Assembly: GCA_029339505.1 (NCBI GenBank)
Contig: JAQISU010000070.1
Coordinates: 2,528,501 to 2,592,500, forward strand
Origin: Unio delphinus
Taxonomy: Eukaryota; Mollusca; Bivalvia; Unionida; Unionidae
Reading direction: 5' to 3'
Length of the DNA: 64,000 nt
In this document: positions 13,120 through 33,650 of the stretch, piece after piece
Position numbering within the stretch: position 1 is the stretch's first letter
Layout of the letters: each line of letters opens with the position of its first letter
Position numbers and translations under genes: made by a program
Notes under the pieces: generated by a model
Database searches by the model: none
Seen by the model: only the letters and a program-made list of their open reading frames with translations
Told to the model about the DNA's origin: nothing

Positions 13120-13122
13120 TTT
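13060..13122. repeat. (TTTA)n microsatellite
   Basis: About 15 tetranucleotide units. The preceding interval 12400-13059 contains only a short direct duplication of ATGTATTTATATTTATTTTA near 12862-12921 and nothing else recognised. Confidence 0.95.
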
Positions 13123-13367
13123 TAAACATCATTAAGAAAGACAAGTCAGTTTTAGTAAAATAAACATTTTTGACCTCTAATTCAATACCTCATGTTTCTC
13201 CCTTTTATGAATATAACCTGAACACAGGCGAATAGCAATTGTTTGCGTTACAAAGTGTAACATGTTATCAAAGTATATGAATGTACCAATCTTTTACAAA
13301 TAAATGTCTTTCATCCACTCGTTCTTTATGGACTCTTGACATATAAATTGCAGCAACAGTATCTACC

Positions 13368-13470
<103 letters not shown>

Positions 13471-16400
13471 CAAATACAATGTTTGGGAAGTTCTCTTGAA
13501 TTATTAGTACTATATGACGTTCATTTTCTTATCACACGTTAATATTAGATATAATATTTCACGTGCTACCAAAATGTGATATTTTAACAAGCGATGAAGA
13601 CAATAGTTAAAATATATCGCTTTCGACATGCAATAAAATGTATCAGTGTTAATACATCAGAAGCGAAGATTAAACTCAATATTCGACACAACCGGCTCAC
13701 CACTACTCGCGGTTCGTAAATTCATTTCCCTTTCATAGGCTGGTCATGTAAATAAATGTAACTTATGAAAGCGGTAGAATTGAATTGACATAATATGTTG
13801 TTGTAATTTACATTTTCGTCATTTTGTAACCTATTTGATCCTACCTGAAAACAATGAAAATCACATGTAAAACTCGCATACTCTATATTACTAATTTGGT
13901 CAAAATTAGCACTTAAATGTTTGTGTTTTGACAACAGATCTCACGCCATTTTCAGCAACATTGTGTTTTTTTTAATATTTTTGTTGCAAACAAAACTCAC
14001 GTGTTATACTTCAATGAGAAATGTGCAAAACTTGTTATCGAGATGTCTAGATTGCATGTCTTTTTTTAAAAAAATAAATAATACAAAATCCTTTATATAT
14101 CAAAAAGTACTGTGCAACACACCTTCAACGTATGACAGAATCAATTCTTGTTACAAATGTGTTGTCCGAGATTGTGATGGATTTTTGTTCTATTCCCAAG
14201 CAAGTAAGCCGAATACTTCCTAATTATTGGTGAAGTGAGATTAACCAGCTTGACAAGTAATTAACGTTAGAGAAAATTTATGGTGGTACTTCAGAGCACA
14301 GTTTCCAATCCTGAAATCACATTAGCTTGCCGACTTAGTATCGTTCGTATATTCTCAATGGAAAATATAATTTAAGAAGCTAATTTAATGCTTGAAGTAA
14401 ATTGCAGAAGTATTTAATATGAGAACTTTCTTTCTGAAGAATGATTGTCTAAAAAGGAAAATTTAAAGTTCACAACAAAATGGCCAGACTTTGTCATTTC
14501 ATAATTGACAAGGGATTAGACATTTAGATAAAGACATGTCCTTTTTTATCAATAAATGTATAATGCATAAAAGTCTTATTATTTTTTCGATGGAATAATT
14601 TAATAGATTAATGTATACGAGAAGCTTTCTATGAGCTAGTCATAAAATATTGTATCTGGTTCTATAAAGCTGCGTGTACACACCAATTTACTTAAACTAA
14701 TTAGTGATCAATTAAATTGTCATTAATTCAGTTTTGTTTTGAGAATGCATATTTTACATGATTTAGGGATAGTAGAGTATCAACTAGGCTTTATTATTAC
14801 ACACAATAGCCTCAATCCACACATGTATATGCAAAATATTTCGAAATCTGCATGAATATAGGTTTAAACGGACGAATGATGCCGATTTAATTAGATGTGA
14901 TGGCTCCTGACGACACGGATGTATTATTTACTGCCAAAAATACATGTATTGAAATTATCGTTTTTGTCAAATAACATGTCTAGTTTTGAAGACGTTCCAA
15001 TAAACATGAACAATGGAGACGATTGTAGACAATCGTCTTACAAGTATTGATATTTTTACAAAAAAAACTATGGACACGGATAAAAGATAGCAAACGATTT
15101 AGTCCAGTAGTCGTCAATTTTTTGTTGATTCAGCGTTATTGGAATACTATGTTTTAAATCTTGCCTAAGTTTGAAATACTCTTATTGGACCTTATAAGAG
15201 ATGGGATACTTGATTTTTGTATTTAATAACATAGTCAACGTTGTCACTATCTAATCAATCTATGAGACTACAAGGTCTGTTTTTTAAAACACTAGCTAGG
15301 ATGAGATATACATTTGGGATGGAAGATACAAATTTTAAAGTTCAGTCAGCAAATAAGGTAAATTCTATTATTGTTTGTATGTAATGAGCCATACAGTTTA
15401 CTTTTCAAATTATAAGCACTGCAAATACATTACAAAATCTTAATATATTTCTTACTATATCTCTTTCGAATCAGGCAAATATCTAGTCCTATAACTCAAA
15501 ATAAATTCTTTGCACAACGTTGTTTTCGACTAAACTAAATGTGATTAGAACGGCTACACTCCACCCCCACCCCCCAGAATATCTGTCAAAAATGTTAGAT
15601 TTCGGTCCAATTTATTGACATTTAAATATCCTTCCATATATTTATCAATGAGTATTCGGTCTTTTCCAATTTGTTTCACATAAAGCGTATGTGAAAAACT
15701 CATTTCGCTAAAAAAAAACAAAGTTGATATAAATTTTTGTATTTTACAAACCTTCTATACTCCACGTACAAATGCGACTGTCAGTATATTAACGTGAAAA
15801 CGTACACTCGAAGGTCTTGACTGTATGCATGTCTCTTGACTCGTGATTAGCTCCAATAGGATTGATAGATGCAAAGTGTAGTTCGTTTTTTTTTTCTTTT
15901 CTTCATCCGTTGGCGTGGCATTGACATCGTGTGGTATTTGCTGGCAGCTGGCCTAAATTGTCAAGCTAATATCATAGTCTGATAATTAGTGACGCCACAT
16001 TCTCATGACAGAAAAACAAACTATAAAGTAGCTAACTTGGAAATTTCACCCTGAACTGCAATCAATGGCTGATAAATTCAGATCATTGCGATGCATCACG
16101 CGACAGAAAGTAAATTCACAAACGATACAAATACTAGTTATCCACGGTCTGACGCGCACCGGAAGTGTGACACAGCAATCTTCACATGTTTCGGTTTCTA
16201 ATGAAAATCAATCACTTCTCTATAGGCATTGTGCGACTGCGACCATGCCAGCAAAATGTACCTACCTCCGAAACTGAATAGTTTTGGTTGAGTGTAAAAC
16301 TACCCACCTTAAAAATAAGCATCAATAATTTTGCGCTTAGCAAAAACACATATCAACACCTTTTTAAAAGAACGGTGCTGCAAGTAAAATTAGGTCCAAA

Positions 16401-17158
16401 AGAATGACTTAATTAAGCCATGAAAATTAATAAAGTAACAGGCCCACGTTTCTATAACTAAGTTGTTTCTCTTAACTAAGAGACGTGACCTAGTTGGTCG
16501 GCGTAGGGATACTATCCCAAACTGGAGAGTAAATCGGCAGAACGCAGTCGCTTATTTAGAGGATATGGCGCAGAGGGGTGACAGTTATCAGGGGCAGTGT
16601 AAACATAACGTTATGTTTTACGAGTGCTTATGTAACCGCGGGACTCTATTCAGCTACACCGCTTTCTTTTTTGGCCATCTACTTTGCAAACAGCGTTGAG
16701 TTCCACGTGATCTTCACTGAATAGAAATAACATTGAGTTAATAACTTGATTATAATATCACAAATAAGCTTTTGTACCATAATTTCTTCTGTTTGTCAGG
16801 ATTCGAGGCAGCGTATTTCTGGCTTCCCTCAAGTTGAAGGTATATACATATCAAAGACAAGGTGTGGACTGGTCTAGATTTAACCGGCTTCCTATTTAAG
16901 ATTCATTTTGTACTTAATATTTTGTTCTTCTATAAAATGCATATATTTTTTGATGATTGGCTATGGTTTGTATTATGTCTATGTGTACATGCTCAGTGTT
17001 GATATAAAGGACATCTGTATGGATGTTTTTTCTTCTTCACTCTCATCTTAAGTTTCCCTACCCGTGGAATCATCAAAATCATGTGAAATACGATTATTGC
17101 GTCCAGACCAACATTCGAGATAAAGTGCATCGTTTCATAAAAAAAATATTGAAAGTAC

Positions 17159-17480
17159 TTTAGGGACCGCTTAGACCGTTTAGCTGTAAGAACGTCCGGT
17201 CTCTGATGCGGGATGTCGTGGGTTAGAAGCCTAGCCGATTGATACCAAAGATTTATAAAAAATGGTACAAACAACATCCTCGCTAGACCCTCAGCATTAC
17301 GAGGTTAATGCTAGAACTGGTTGACCTGGTTTCAGGATAAGGTGACTGGGTGGGACATGATACTGTATGTCTGCGGCATGACGCCCCAAATGCTAGACAC
17401 CACTATAAACTGCTACACTGCAGACATCGTAGCGATATGATTGAAAATATGTTAAACTACGTTAAACCTCCAAAACCCCC
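17159..17480 (+). mobile_element. tRNA-derived SINE, GACTGGGTGGG type
   Basis: The head has tRNA-like text with a B-box relative (GGGTTAGAAGCC near 17220). The body contains AAAAAATGGTAC, CCTCGCTAGACCCTCAGCAT, GCTAGAACTGGTTGACC, GGTGACTGGGTGGGACATGA, CGGCATGA and CACTATAAA, followed by ACGTTAAACCTCC at the 3' end. From memory this matches a SINE body common in bivalves and gastropods. A 7-bp target duplication AAAGTAC flanks it (17152-17158 and 17481-17487). The open frames across it are shadows. Confidence 0.8.
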
Positions 17481-17487
17481 AAAGTAC

Positions 17488-20400
17488 ACACAAAGAGACA
17501 TTATAAAAGTTTCAGGGTCTTCAAAACAAACGCTTTAGTTCATCACTGAGCTTTACTGTAGATGCAATCAATTTTAAGGTTCAGCGTTGACACTTATGTA
17601 CAAATTATTAATTTTAATTCACCTGTCAGAATTCAAGCTTATTTGTGGTTCATTGATTTAATTCACTTTTTAGATTTCAAGCTTATGTAAAGTTCAAAAA
17701 TTGTAATTAGTCAGTTGAAGTTCAAGCTTATACAGTTCACTGATTTTAATTCGTATTGTATATTTTTGAGGACAGTCACTGTCCCCAAAATATTACCATT
17801 TGAGTAACTACCAGTGGAAAGGGCAAAATAATCATCAGTATTAGTCTGGCGTGACGAGATTTATCATATGTGCTTATTAATGAAGGTATTTTGTTCATGC
17901 CAGGTTCAGGAATTGTTAATAATAACCGTTGTGATTTAAATCATTTCCAATAGTATAATGTCACTATACGCACCACCACCCTGCCTGAAATAAACTGTAA
18001 ATTAAAAGTGCTTAGATGTAAATAATACAGTCTCAGTAACTCAGTATAGCTTAATGATTATCAAATAAACTCTAATTATGCCATTAATATTTCTTAGACT
18101 CAATTTTATTTCCTCAGACTTTTAAAATTTCTATCACTTTTAACCTCTTATTTGAAGCCATATAGCTGCAGATTGGCAATTATTCAATAATTGCCAATGA
18201 CTTAAATTGTTATTGTACAGGTTAAAATGATTTTATCCTACGGACAATTTATGTCTAATGCAGGTACAAAAGCAAATATCCTCATTAACAAGGAAAAAAA
18301 AATCAAAACAAAACATACGTTGCTGCTGTACCACATAAATGGTTATGAGTGTTCCACTGTACGTAAGTACCTATATGACAACCAATGTGACAGTATATAT
18401 TGGTTTATTTGAAGGTCATCCCGTTAATGCCATTCATTCATGTATGTATTCGTTGGATTGCATCGACACGTTTATCACTTTATTTTTAATAATACATTTT
18501 TATGAATTTTCCACATGTTTGATATATTTGTTTTGCGTCTTTTACCAAATTTGCTATAGAAACAAAATGATGGGTGTCTTTTTATTATTTTTTTTTTACA
18601 ATATTAGAATGTAACTCGCCTGAAAGATGTCCCAGAAATAAAACTTAGTATTGTTCATAACTGGATATGGGCTTATGTTTTCTTTTCCGCACTACTATAC
18701 ACATATGAATTAACATCATCTGTGTGCTGAAAGTCGGTGCAGATAGTTCAAGATTTTCGTTCCTCGCATGCAGCAATGAAATTAATGGAGTATCAGCGGA
18801 TAAGTGAGAAAAGGGAGTTTTACGTTTATTTGTGGTAAATTATGCTCAGAAAGGTAAAATTACAGCACATCATTATTTTGTTACTGAAATCGCTTCTGAA
18901 GGTTATCTTAGACAAAATTGCGTCTACACAGTGATCTTAGACAAAATGTCTCCCCGGAGGTATCTTAGACGAAACAGTTGCATTTCATGTAGAAACAATT
19001 CCTTTAGCAATCCCAAACCACACATAACATCACTCTCAAATTTGTCTGCAAGTACAAATTAAACAAGCCACGTCTCGACATGGATTAATAACATTTCGCC
19101 ACGATATCTGTCGTAACCATTCATTCATTTATGCTGCTCTTGGATACATTGCATTTTCTTATCTTTATCAGTGATTTATGGCAATGTAAATAGTTTGTCT
19201 TTATAATTTGTCATTATGTTGTCAGTATTATAGCGCATCGTTACATGAACAATTATTTGAACGTTTTATTACATTTTGTCGCTGTTATTGCAAACTATTC
19301 ACTTTACCATCATATATTAAATAGGTGTGAAAGGATGTTTATTGCAGTTCCCAGTGAAAACATAGAATCTTCATGAAAATGATTTACTTTTTTCGAATCA
19401 TTACTGTAATTTTGGGGGGAAGCTTTCATAACTAATTATTAATTTAATGGGAAGGTAAATAAAATTACCTCTTAAAATATGAACAAACTAAGATCTAAGT
19501 GAATGATATGATAAAAATAATGTCATTTGTGTTAAAGATTTTGTATGTTATGATTCATTGATTCCTCCAATAGCACAAACTCAGAGCAATGATTATTCGT
19601 TGTTTTTCCTATAGTATGTGCAATTATATATTTTTGATATTACTACATGCTAAAATATCACTTTAACGTATTCTGATTGGTCTAAATCAGGCCATGCAAT
19701 TATTACTGAGGCTGTGATTGGCCAAGGCTCACAAAAGCTGGACATTACTAAACTCGTTTCATAATTTCAATATTAAATCATTACCATTTTGAGATCCTCT
19801 AATAATAACCAATAAAGAAGGTTCAATGATTTGGTTTTCTCTTGCATTCAGAGTAAATAGTTTCCGAATTTTTTTGTATGTAACTAAATTGAATAATAGT
19901 GCAAAATAGTTCAACACTTTTGAAAATCAATATTGTAAATAGTTTCATTTGGTTACAGGTCGTATTTATGCCACTATAAAATAGTACGTGCCTGGGATTT
20001 AGGACTTAGGAGACTTTTCCTGCTAGCACAAATAATTGTTATGTCACATGTAGTATAGAGAAAACCTAGATCATTCTGAAGACAAACACACTTGAATACA
20101 TTTTAAATTATCAAACTTCTACAACCTATTTGCTTCATAAAGTTTACTGTTATTGTGTCTTTAATTTACTTTAGCAGTTTCTTGTATTCGGATTCCTTCG
20201 AAACATTGCATATTATTTTTTCTTAAATATCATTAGAATTATGAATATTTACTAACTATTGTCTAAATGTTAGGTTTTTAATCCAAATTGGAGGACAATT
20301 TCGCACCATAAATGCTACTCAGTCCTGACTCTTGAAAGATACTATTGGACAACTGTGGGGTGCATCATCTTATCATTTGTACTATCTGTTTGGAAGTACC

Positions 20401-20621
20401 GTGTTAAATTATAATTCCTGTTCTCATTGAAATGTATAAATAATGTTTTCCAATATTTGTTTCACAAAAGTTGATGTGTGATTAATGGTCTGCTCAGTCT
20501 TTCCATGTCTCCATCGAGTTCACGCGTTCTTCTTGTTATAATGAGTTAAGTGTTGGCAAAAAAGGAAATTGTCAGTTCACTTCAGACCTTTGCAAAGCAA
20601 TGACAGCTTATGGACGTGACT
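17488..20621. other. Long AT-rich stretch without supported genes
   Basis: I see no coding domain. An irregular cluster of ATCTTAGACAAAA / ATCTTAGACGAAA repeats lies near 18904-18976. The open frames (18227-18412, 18339-18614, 18832-19062) lack family features. A perfect inverted repeat is listed separately. Confidence 0.5.
18172..18198. other. Perfect 27-bp inverted repeat (13-bp arms, 1-nt centre)
   Basis: ATTGGCAATTATT and its exact reverse complement flank a single C at 18185. Each arm ends in an ATTGGCAAT / ATTGCCAAT motif that resembles an inverted CCAAT box. It could form a cruciform or be a dimeric protein-binding site. There is no linked gene. Confidence 0.9.
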
Positions 20622-20632
20622 ACATTGTTATT

Positions 20633-20909
20633 GGGGGCGCTGTCCTTTACGGATCACTGCCATCTCACCTCTGTCTGCGTGGGTTCGAGTCTCTGATGCA
20701 GCCAATGTGGGTATGCGAGAAAGCTTGCCAGTAGCTTCTCGTGTGTCGGTGGTTCTTTCTGAGGTTTTCCAGGTCCTTCCGCCACCATTAATACTGGCCG
20801 CCATGTATAGCCTATATTGTGCTGAAAAATGACGTTAAACCATAAACAAAACAAACCAAAAAAAAAATAAATAAATAAAAGAAATAAAAATAAAAAAAAA
20901 CCCCAAAAA
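20633..20909 (+). mobile_element. V-SINE/RUDI-like tRNA-derived SINE with 11-bp target duplication
   Basis: The head carries a B box (GGGTTCGAGTCTC near 20681). The conserved core contains GGTTCTTTCTGAGGTTTTCC, CGCCACCATTAATACTGGCC and GCCATGTATAGCC, and the 3' end reads TGACGTTAAACCATAAAC with an A-rich tail. This core resembles the molluscan V-SINE (RUDI) consensus as I remember it. The exact 11-bp duplication ACATTGTTATT flanks the element at 20622-20632 and 20910-20920, so the insertion is intact and fairly recent. The minus-strand frame 20654-20926 is a shadow. Confidence 0.88.
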
Positions 20910-21536
20910 ACATTGTTATTTTGCAAGGATTATTGTTCAGTTCTTGGCGTAAAGTGTACTAATATATTTAAGCATGAAATGACGCAGTCTCCAGCATATT
21001 CCGAATATTGCCAAATAATTTTGTTAAGGTTGTTACCAAGTTTCATATTAACTATCTGATTCCTGATTGCATATTTAAAGAGGAATCGAGAATATCACAC
21101 AAAAACCAGTTTTATATAAAACTCGAAAGTTACTTCCCTTAGCTTTGGTGACATTCGGAACGACATAGCTAACATAATATTAATGTTAAGTGTATATCAT
21201 TGTCTTTTATCTCTTAATTGTCGACAACAATACATTGGATTGTACACATGTCTATTTCAGTCCCGAATCAATATTTCGCGATAAATGTGGGCAAATTTGT
21301 GCATAAGCGAGTAAATTTCGCAGCACCTTTTATAGAATCTGAACCAGTCATGTCGGTTGAGATTGCTTTCAAATTCATTCAAAATCGTATGTTTTGTCAC
21401 AGAGGTCCTATTTTAATGCGTGTTTAACTTCCTACTTAGTTAACTAATTTCGTTGTCTCATTCATCACATATAGTCATACTACCTGATTGCACTCTTCCT
21501 TGTATATTATTCATATGTGTATTAAATTAAATGGTT

Positions 21537-21735
21537 GGTCTTAATCGTTTTTAAATTTTCATTACATGTTACTGCATTGTAACATTGTTTTCTGAACTTG
21601 GATGGTCTTAATCGTTTCTAAAATTTCATTACATGTTACTGCATTGTAACATTGTTTTCTGAACTTGGATGGTCTTAATCGTTTCTAAAATTTCATTACA
21701 TGTTACTGCATTGTAACATTGTTTTCTGAACTTGA
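21537..21735. repeat. 67-bp tandem repeat, 3 copies
   Basis: Copies start GGTCTTAATCGTTT at 21537, 21604 and 21671 and are nearly identical. The second and third share TTTCTAAAATT against TTTTTAAATTT in the first, so they arose from the most recent duplication. Confidence 0.95.
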
Positions 21736-21857
21736 CCTTGTTCAGCAATGATTTCATTTCTTCTTGACCTGAATGACTTCTTCATTTTGTTTATTTGTGT
21801 ATGTAAACAACTAATATTAGATTTATTTTATTCTATATGTGTATGAGCTTATTAACC

Positions 21858-22001
21858 GACTTATTATTCAGGGAAACATGTTGACTTATTATTCAGGGAA
21901 ACATGTTGACTTATTATTCAGGAAACATGTCGATTCAGGGAAACATGTTGATTTATTATTCAGGGAAACGTGTTGACTTATTATTCAGGGAAACGTGTTG
22001 A
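21858..22001. repeat. 25-bp minisatellite, about 6 copies
   Basis: The unit is GACTTATTATTCAGGGAAAC plus ATGTT. One copy is truncated (near 21920) and the last two share AAACGTGTT instead of AAACATGTT. The interval 22002-23884 holds no recognised feature. Confidence 0.92.
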
Positions 22002-23884
22002 TTTTGGTCCAGGTTATGGGGATTCCAAAGTGTAGGCTATTGTGTTGTAGGTAAAAGGGCTCATTAGATCATTCTAGAACGTTATTTCCGCTGGGTATAG
22101 ATTGTTTTTGAAAATGCTAATTTGCGACCTGGGATCCAGCAGAGAACTATCTTATCTTGTGACTGTTAGGACTGTACCAGTCGCGTGTTAACATCTAGCA
22201 CTTGAAGTTGTATTATGTTGTTAACAGTTTGGGCAGAATTTTTTTTCTTAAAATTTTGGAATTCAAGTGATCATTTTTTCTAGAAATACATAATTACTAT
22301 CACAAAATAGCTGGATAAGGACGTTCATTTTAATTGATACTGAATTCAAACCCGGAATATTATTTATGCATTTCAACAATATACTGTTTACACGTCAGCA
22401 CTTCATAGGCCTTCAATTTTGGATCTCTTCGGGATTTGAACTTAGTTTATTCGGGACTTTTCATTACTTGTTTCTTTAAATCTTGATTTATTTTGGAATT
22501 AATTCGCAATAATGTTAGTTTCTTTTTTCTTATTTTTCACTTTGTATTCTTAGGAAATCAGCAATTTGCTAAATTTTACAAATCTTGTTGTCTTCACTCT
22601 CTTCTGTTTCTTATTTTTAGAGTATAGACTCGTAACCGTATGTATTCATCTGATCCACTCTTAAAACAACATAAAAATAGCACTGGGAAGACTTTGCTAG
22701 CACTTCTGCTAGAAGTTACTTTCCAAGAATAATATTTTTTGAAACATCTTTACCACTGAACAAAGATTACATCCTTCCATGCCCAAATACATCACGGATC
22801 ATTTGTTGCGATAGCACTACATACAGGCACAATATATTTGAGTAACACTTGTCGAAACTTGTCGAAAGAAAAAAAGATGGAAAGGTCCATTTGACGATGA
22901 CCATTTAAAAATGTATCTAAATATGAACAATCAAGATTTAAAACAATTTAGAAAAGTAATTACTTCATTTGACAGATTGTAAAAAGCACATGAAGTACAT
23001 ACATAATACACTATATAGTTCACATCAGTTTGCACAGGTGATTCCATAAATCTAAAACTTTCATGAAGCAATACAGTTACACTGATCAGTAAGAATGTTT
23101 AATACAAAAATCTAACTACTATTTGCGCGGCAATATATCAAATTTACATGTTGTTGCATTTAACATGCGATGCAATGGACTTCTGTGACGTCACGGCTGA
23201 TGAAGGTATACAGGTAACAGTGATACTCTGAAATCCGTCACATTTTTGCTAATTAGATATAATTAAAAAAATTAAACATATATATCATACTTTACACATG
23301 ATCAGTGATTTTGTAAATTTCGTATTTAAAAGAAAATCTCACAAAGTGATATTACATGTCAATGCCAGATTTAACAAAGGTGTTTTGATTTCTCTTTTTA
23401 AAAAATAAATCCTCGTTGAGAAAGGTTACTTCTGGTTGACTAATAAGGAAGCACAATGCATCCAAATATACTGGTGCAGTCCGTTTGGGACAACTCGTAT
23501 ACATAGTTAAACATATTAGGCAAAGCATGTCCGTTCAATTGTGTCTTGTCTTGGGAAATCGCAAAATGTTTGTACATTGCCCTGTTCCTTCGATTCAATA
23601 ATTGAATAATTCAGTCTGCCAAAGTTTGAACGTTGTGTCTGATTACATTTTTGTTATTTGCCTATTCAAGTGCTTGGAATATCTTTTAATAATTCAGATG
23701 ATTCGTCAATACTGCGGTCATTTGATTAGGAATGAAATAGATGATGTGCAAGGCAAAGGTGATTGTAATCATAAGGAGTGAAAGTTAATTAACGTGTAGA
23801 TTAATTATTCATCGAGTTAAAGCTTCTCTTGTGAAAAGATTAATTCTCTAAAGAGGGCGTATTTGGTAATTATCAGAAGCTATA

Positions 23885-23936
23885 ACACACACACACACAC
23901 ACACACATACATACATACATACATACATACATACAT
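23885..23936. repeat. (CA)n(CATA)n microsatellite
   Basis: About 11 CA units grade into about 7 CATA units. Confidence 0.95.
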
Positions 23937-24514
23937 TCTATATTAGAAGCAAACTGCCTATGAATGTACTTAGCACACAGTTTGAGATGTATAATGATTG
24001 ACCCTTGCTGATTGTTTTAGTGTTTGGATTTGTTGGGATCTTGTGGTAAATAGTGTAACTATCGATTTTAGTGCAACATGTTTGTACCTTCTCAATCCCT
24101 GGTCTATTAACAGGGAGTGCATTTTAAATCTTTACATTGATCCGCAAGTAATTTTACATCCCATTGCTTTGCAAAAGTATCCAAAATCACTACGTTTCCA
24201 ATTTTATGGACCAAGACCAACATGTTTTCGAAATCATTTGCATGATGATGTAAAAACGCAGGGTAATGTGAAGATTTCATTTCCTGCCACAACGCATGCT
24301 GATGAAAACTCCAGTTTCATTAATGACGCGACTGGTTGTGTGAATGCTTTAAAGACTAAATCGGAGCATCTGTATACATTCATACAAAAGTCTGTATCGA
24401 TTTTTAAACCCGAAGTAGAGAAACTTGATTAGTTTAACAAGTGAGATGACTAGATAATTCGAATATTGTCCTTTCCTGTCAAATTCAATAGTTTTGAAGC
24501 AATGTGAGAGATAT

Positions 24515-25139
24515 TGTAATAAATTTGGAGTAAGTGTTAGTGAATTTGAACCATGCTTGGGTCGTTAGTAGTGAATTTGGGTACAAGCCGAATGACTGTC
24601 CCTTTTTGTAACATAGTCCATATTAAAATTCAGCGGTGTATACAAGTATTGTGATTGAAAAGGCAGCATTTATGGTTGGAAATCAGTAAATTATAGAATG
24701 GAATCAACAAGTTGGAACTTGGTAGGTACCGTTTATGTGGCCATAGTGGAAAATGGGCGTATGTATATGAGCGTGATACGCCGGAATTTCTGTGGATTGA
24801 CTGACCTAGGGTCGCGCAGTTAAATATTCCCCATTTAGTAAGGGAATACTAGTGGAATTTCTATGGCATGACGGGCTTGCGGTACGGAATTCGGATGATA
24901 ATGAATAAAAACCATGCAAAGGTGCAGTTAATGGACGTTTGGGCAAGTAGTCTCCTCTGGGTCGCCCATTGATTACAGCAAAGATTAATAATGATAGCAG
25001 ACACGGCTTTCTTTCCATTTTACAACTCAAGTTGTATGGAAGTCTTTGGAAATTTGGGGGGAAACTTATGACTTCCAGCGTGACTCGCGCCAGGGTTTTG
25101 ACACCGCTCGGTCAAGTGAATACCCCGGTGCGTATTACA
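24515..25139 (+). mobile_element. Solo LTR, family B (625 bp)
   Basis: The repeat starts TGTAATAAATTTGGAGTAAG and ends CGTATTACA. Over its whole length it is homologous to the reverse complement of 54772-55399. The flanks carry a 4-bp duplication ATAT (24511-24514 and 25140-25143), as expected for an LTR retrotransposon insertion whose body was removed by LTR recombination. No internal sequence is present. The open frames across it (24806-25030 minus, 24969-25253 plus) are not genes. Confidence 0.82.
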
Positions 25140-25524
25140 ATATGTAGATACAAAAACGATGCCATTTCTTTTGCACATACAAATCGGCCTTCTAGAAACC
25201 TTTCAAAAGACAGGACAAGAATCCAACATGTTCATAATGAAATCGCAAAATAGTATGTATTTGAAAAATTAAACGTTTGTAGATATATAACTTCACAGTG
25301 AGAATATAATATTTTAACAAAATGTTTACTTATTTCTTCAGAAAAGTTAACTAGTAATCAATGGAATTGTTTTAGAAATTGTTGTTGTTTTATCTTTGAT
25401 ACAGAATCTCGATTTATATCTTGGAAAATGTACGTTGTTCGTTAGTATATCGACAGAATCGCTCACCTATAATACTAAACAACTAGTATATATTGTGCAG
25501 AAACGACGAATAGTGTTCTAATAT

Positions 25525-32779
<7,255 letters not shown>

Positions 32780-32865
32780 ATGGCGTCCCTCGCACGGAAG
32801 ATGGAAAGAATACGTTCGCCCTACACTTGCGTGTGCGCATCGGTGGAAAGAAAGGCGGCAAAGCG
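32780..32865 (+). CDS. Possible first coding exon, basic N-terminus, unknown protein
   Basis: An ATG in good context (AAAATGG at 32777-32783) opens 28 codons beginning MASLARKMERIRSPY. It ends at AAGCG|GTAAGC, a strong splice donor, in phase 2. Without splicing the frame stops at once (CGG TAA). The stretch is less AT-rich than its surroundings. The arginine/lysine-rich N-terminus without acidic clusters could act as a mitochondrial presequence, but I do not recognise a family and found no matching downstream exon in the window. It may be chance. If real, the rest of the gene lies in unrecognised exons further right or beyond the window. Confidence 0.3.
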
Positions 32866-33537
32866 GTAAGCCCAGTCTAAATCGTCTATTTGGATACTAC
32901 TCATTTGCAAGAATATTCAAGAAATTTTCCGTGGATATGTGGTGCAGGTAACCGAGTTACATATGCGAAGTGTTTGTAAAAACCTTTCGGCATCAAAAAC
33001 GTCTCAAAATACTGATTGAAAATGCATACCCTTTTATTGGCACAAATAAAAAAAGTCTGGTGTTCAGCACGTATCAGGAACGTACTGTCAAGTCAATTTA
33101 ATTAGGCACCAATTAAGTTGTGCTGCGATGCTGAGACGACTGGCCTCAGTTCTTATACGTTACGGTTAAGTACGCATCCTTTAGTGTTGAATCTATATCT
33201 GTTGTTCTATTTAACAGTGAGGAAAGATAAAATGTGTGTTCAGTTCTTGGCAATCAATTCATTGTACGGATTTTGTATGAATTATTGTTTAGGTGTACTT
33301 GTTGTTTGAAAAATATACCATCTCCATTAAAATGGGTTTGAAAAACTAATTTTAGTTTTAAAAAATGAAAGATGCCATTATATTTATGAATAAGTTATAA
33401 ATCAATTTTACTCGCCATTTACATATTTGTTTATACATTATTATCTATTTTATTATTATTTACCGTCTTCACGTGTTTCAATATTATTTACGCCTTTATT
33501 TGTCTACTGCAATAGTCTCCATAGACATCAAACCTTG

Positions 33538-33650
33538 TTTCTTCTTCTTCTTCTTCTTCTTCTTCTTCTTCTTCTTCTTCTTCTTCTTCTTCTTCTTCTT
33601 TTTCTTCTTCTTCTTTTTCTTCTTCTTCTTCTTCTTCTTCTTCTTCTACT
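33538..33650. repeat. (TTC)n pyrimidine tract
   Basis: About 110 bases of almost pure pyrimidine on the + strand, mostly CTT units with a few TTT interruptions. The long poly-Leu and poly-Phe frames are artefacts. The intervals 32866-33537 and 33651-35037 show no other feature. Confidence 0.95.

Noticed and set aside
16065..16277. 70-residue frame with an ATG, and an ACCGGAAGT (Ets-type) motif
   Set aside because: The frame has no recognisable feature. Its last in-frame methionine starts MPAKC, superficially like a THAP domain, but it stops after ten residues. A single short transcription-factor motif is weak evidence.
23998..24432. 144-residue open frame just upstream of the family B solo LTR
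   Set aside because: It contains no in-frame ATG (it opens at TTG), shows no domain that I recognise, and has no convincing acceptor/donor pair. It remains the longest non-repeat open frame in the window, so it was kept in mind, but it is not supported as a gene.
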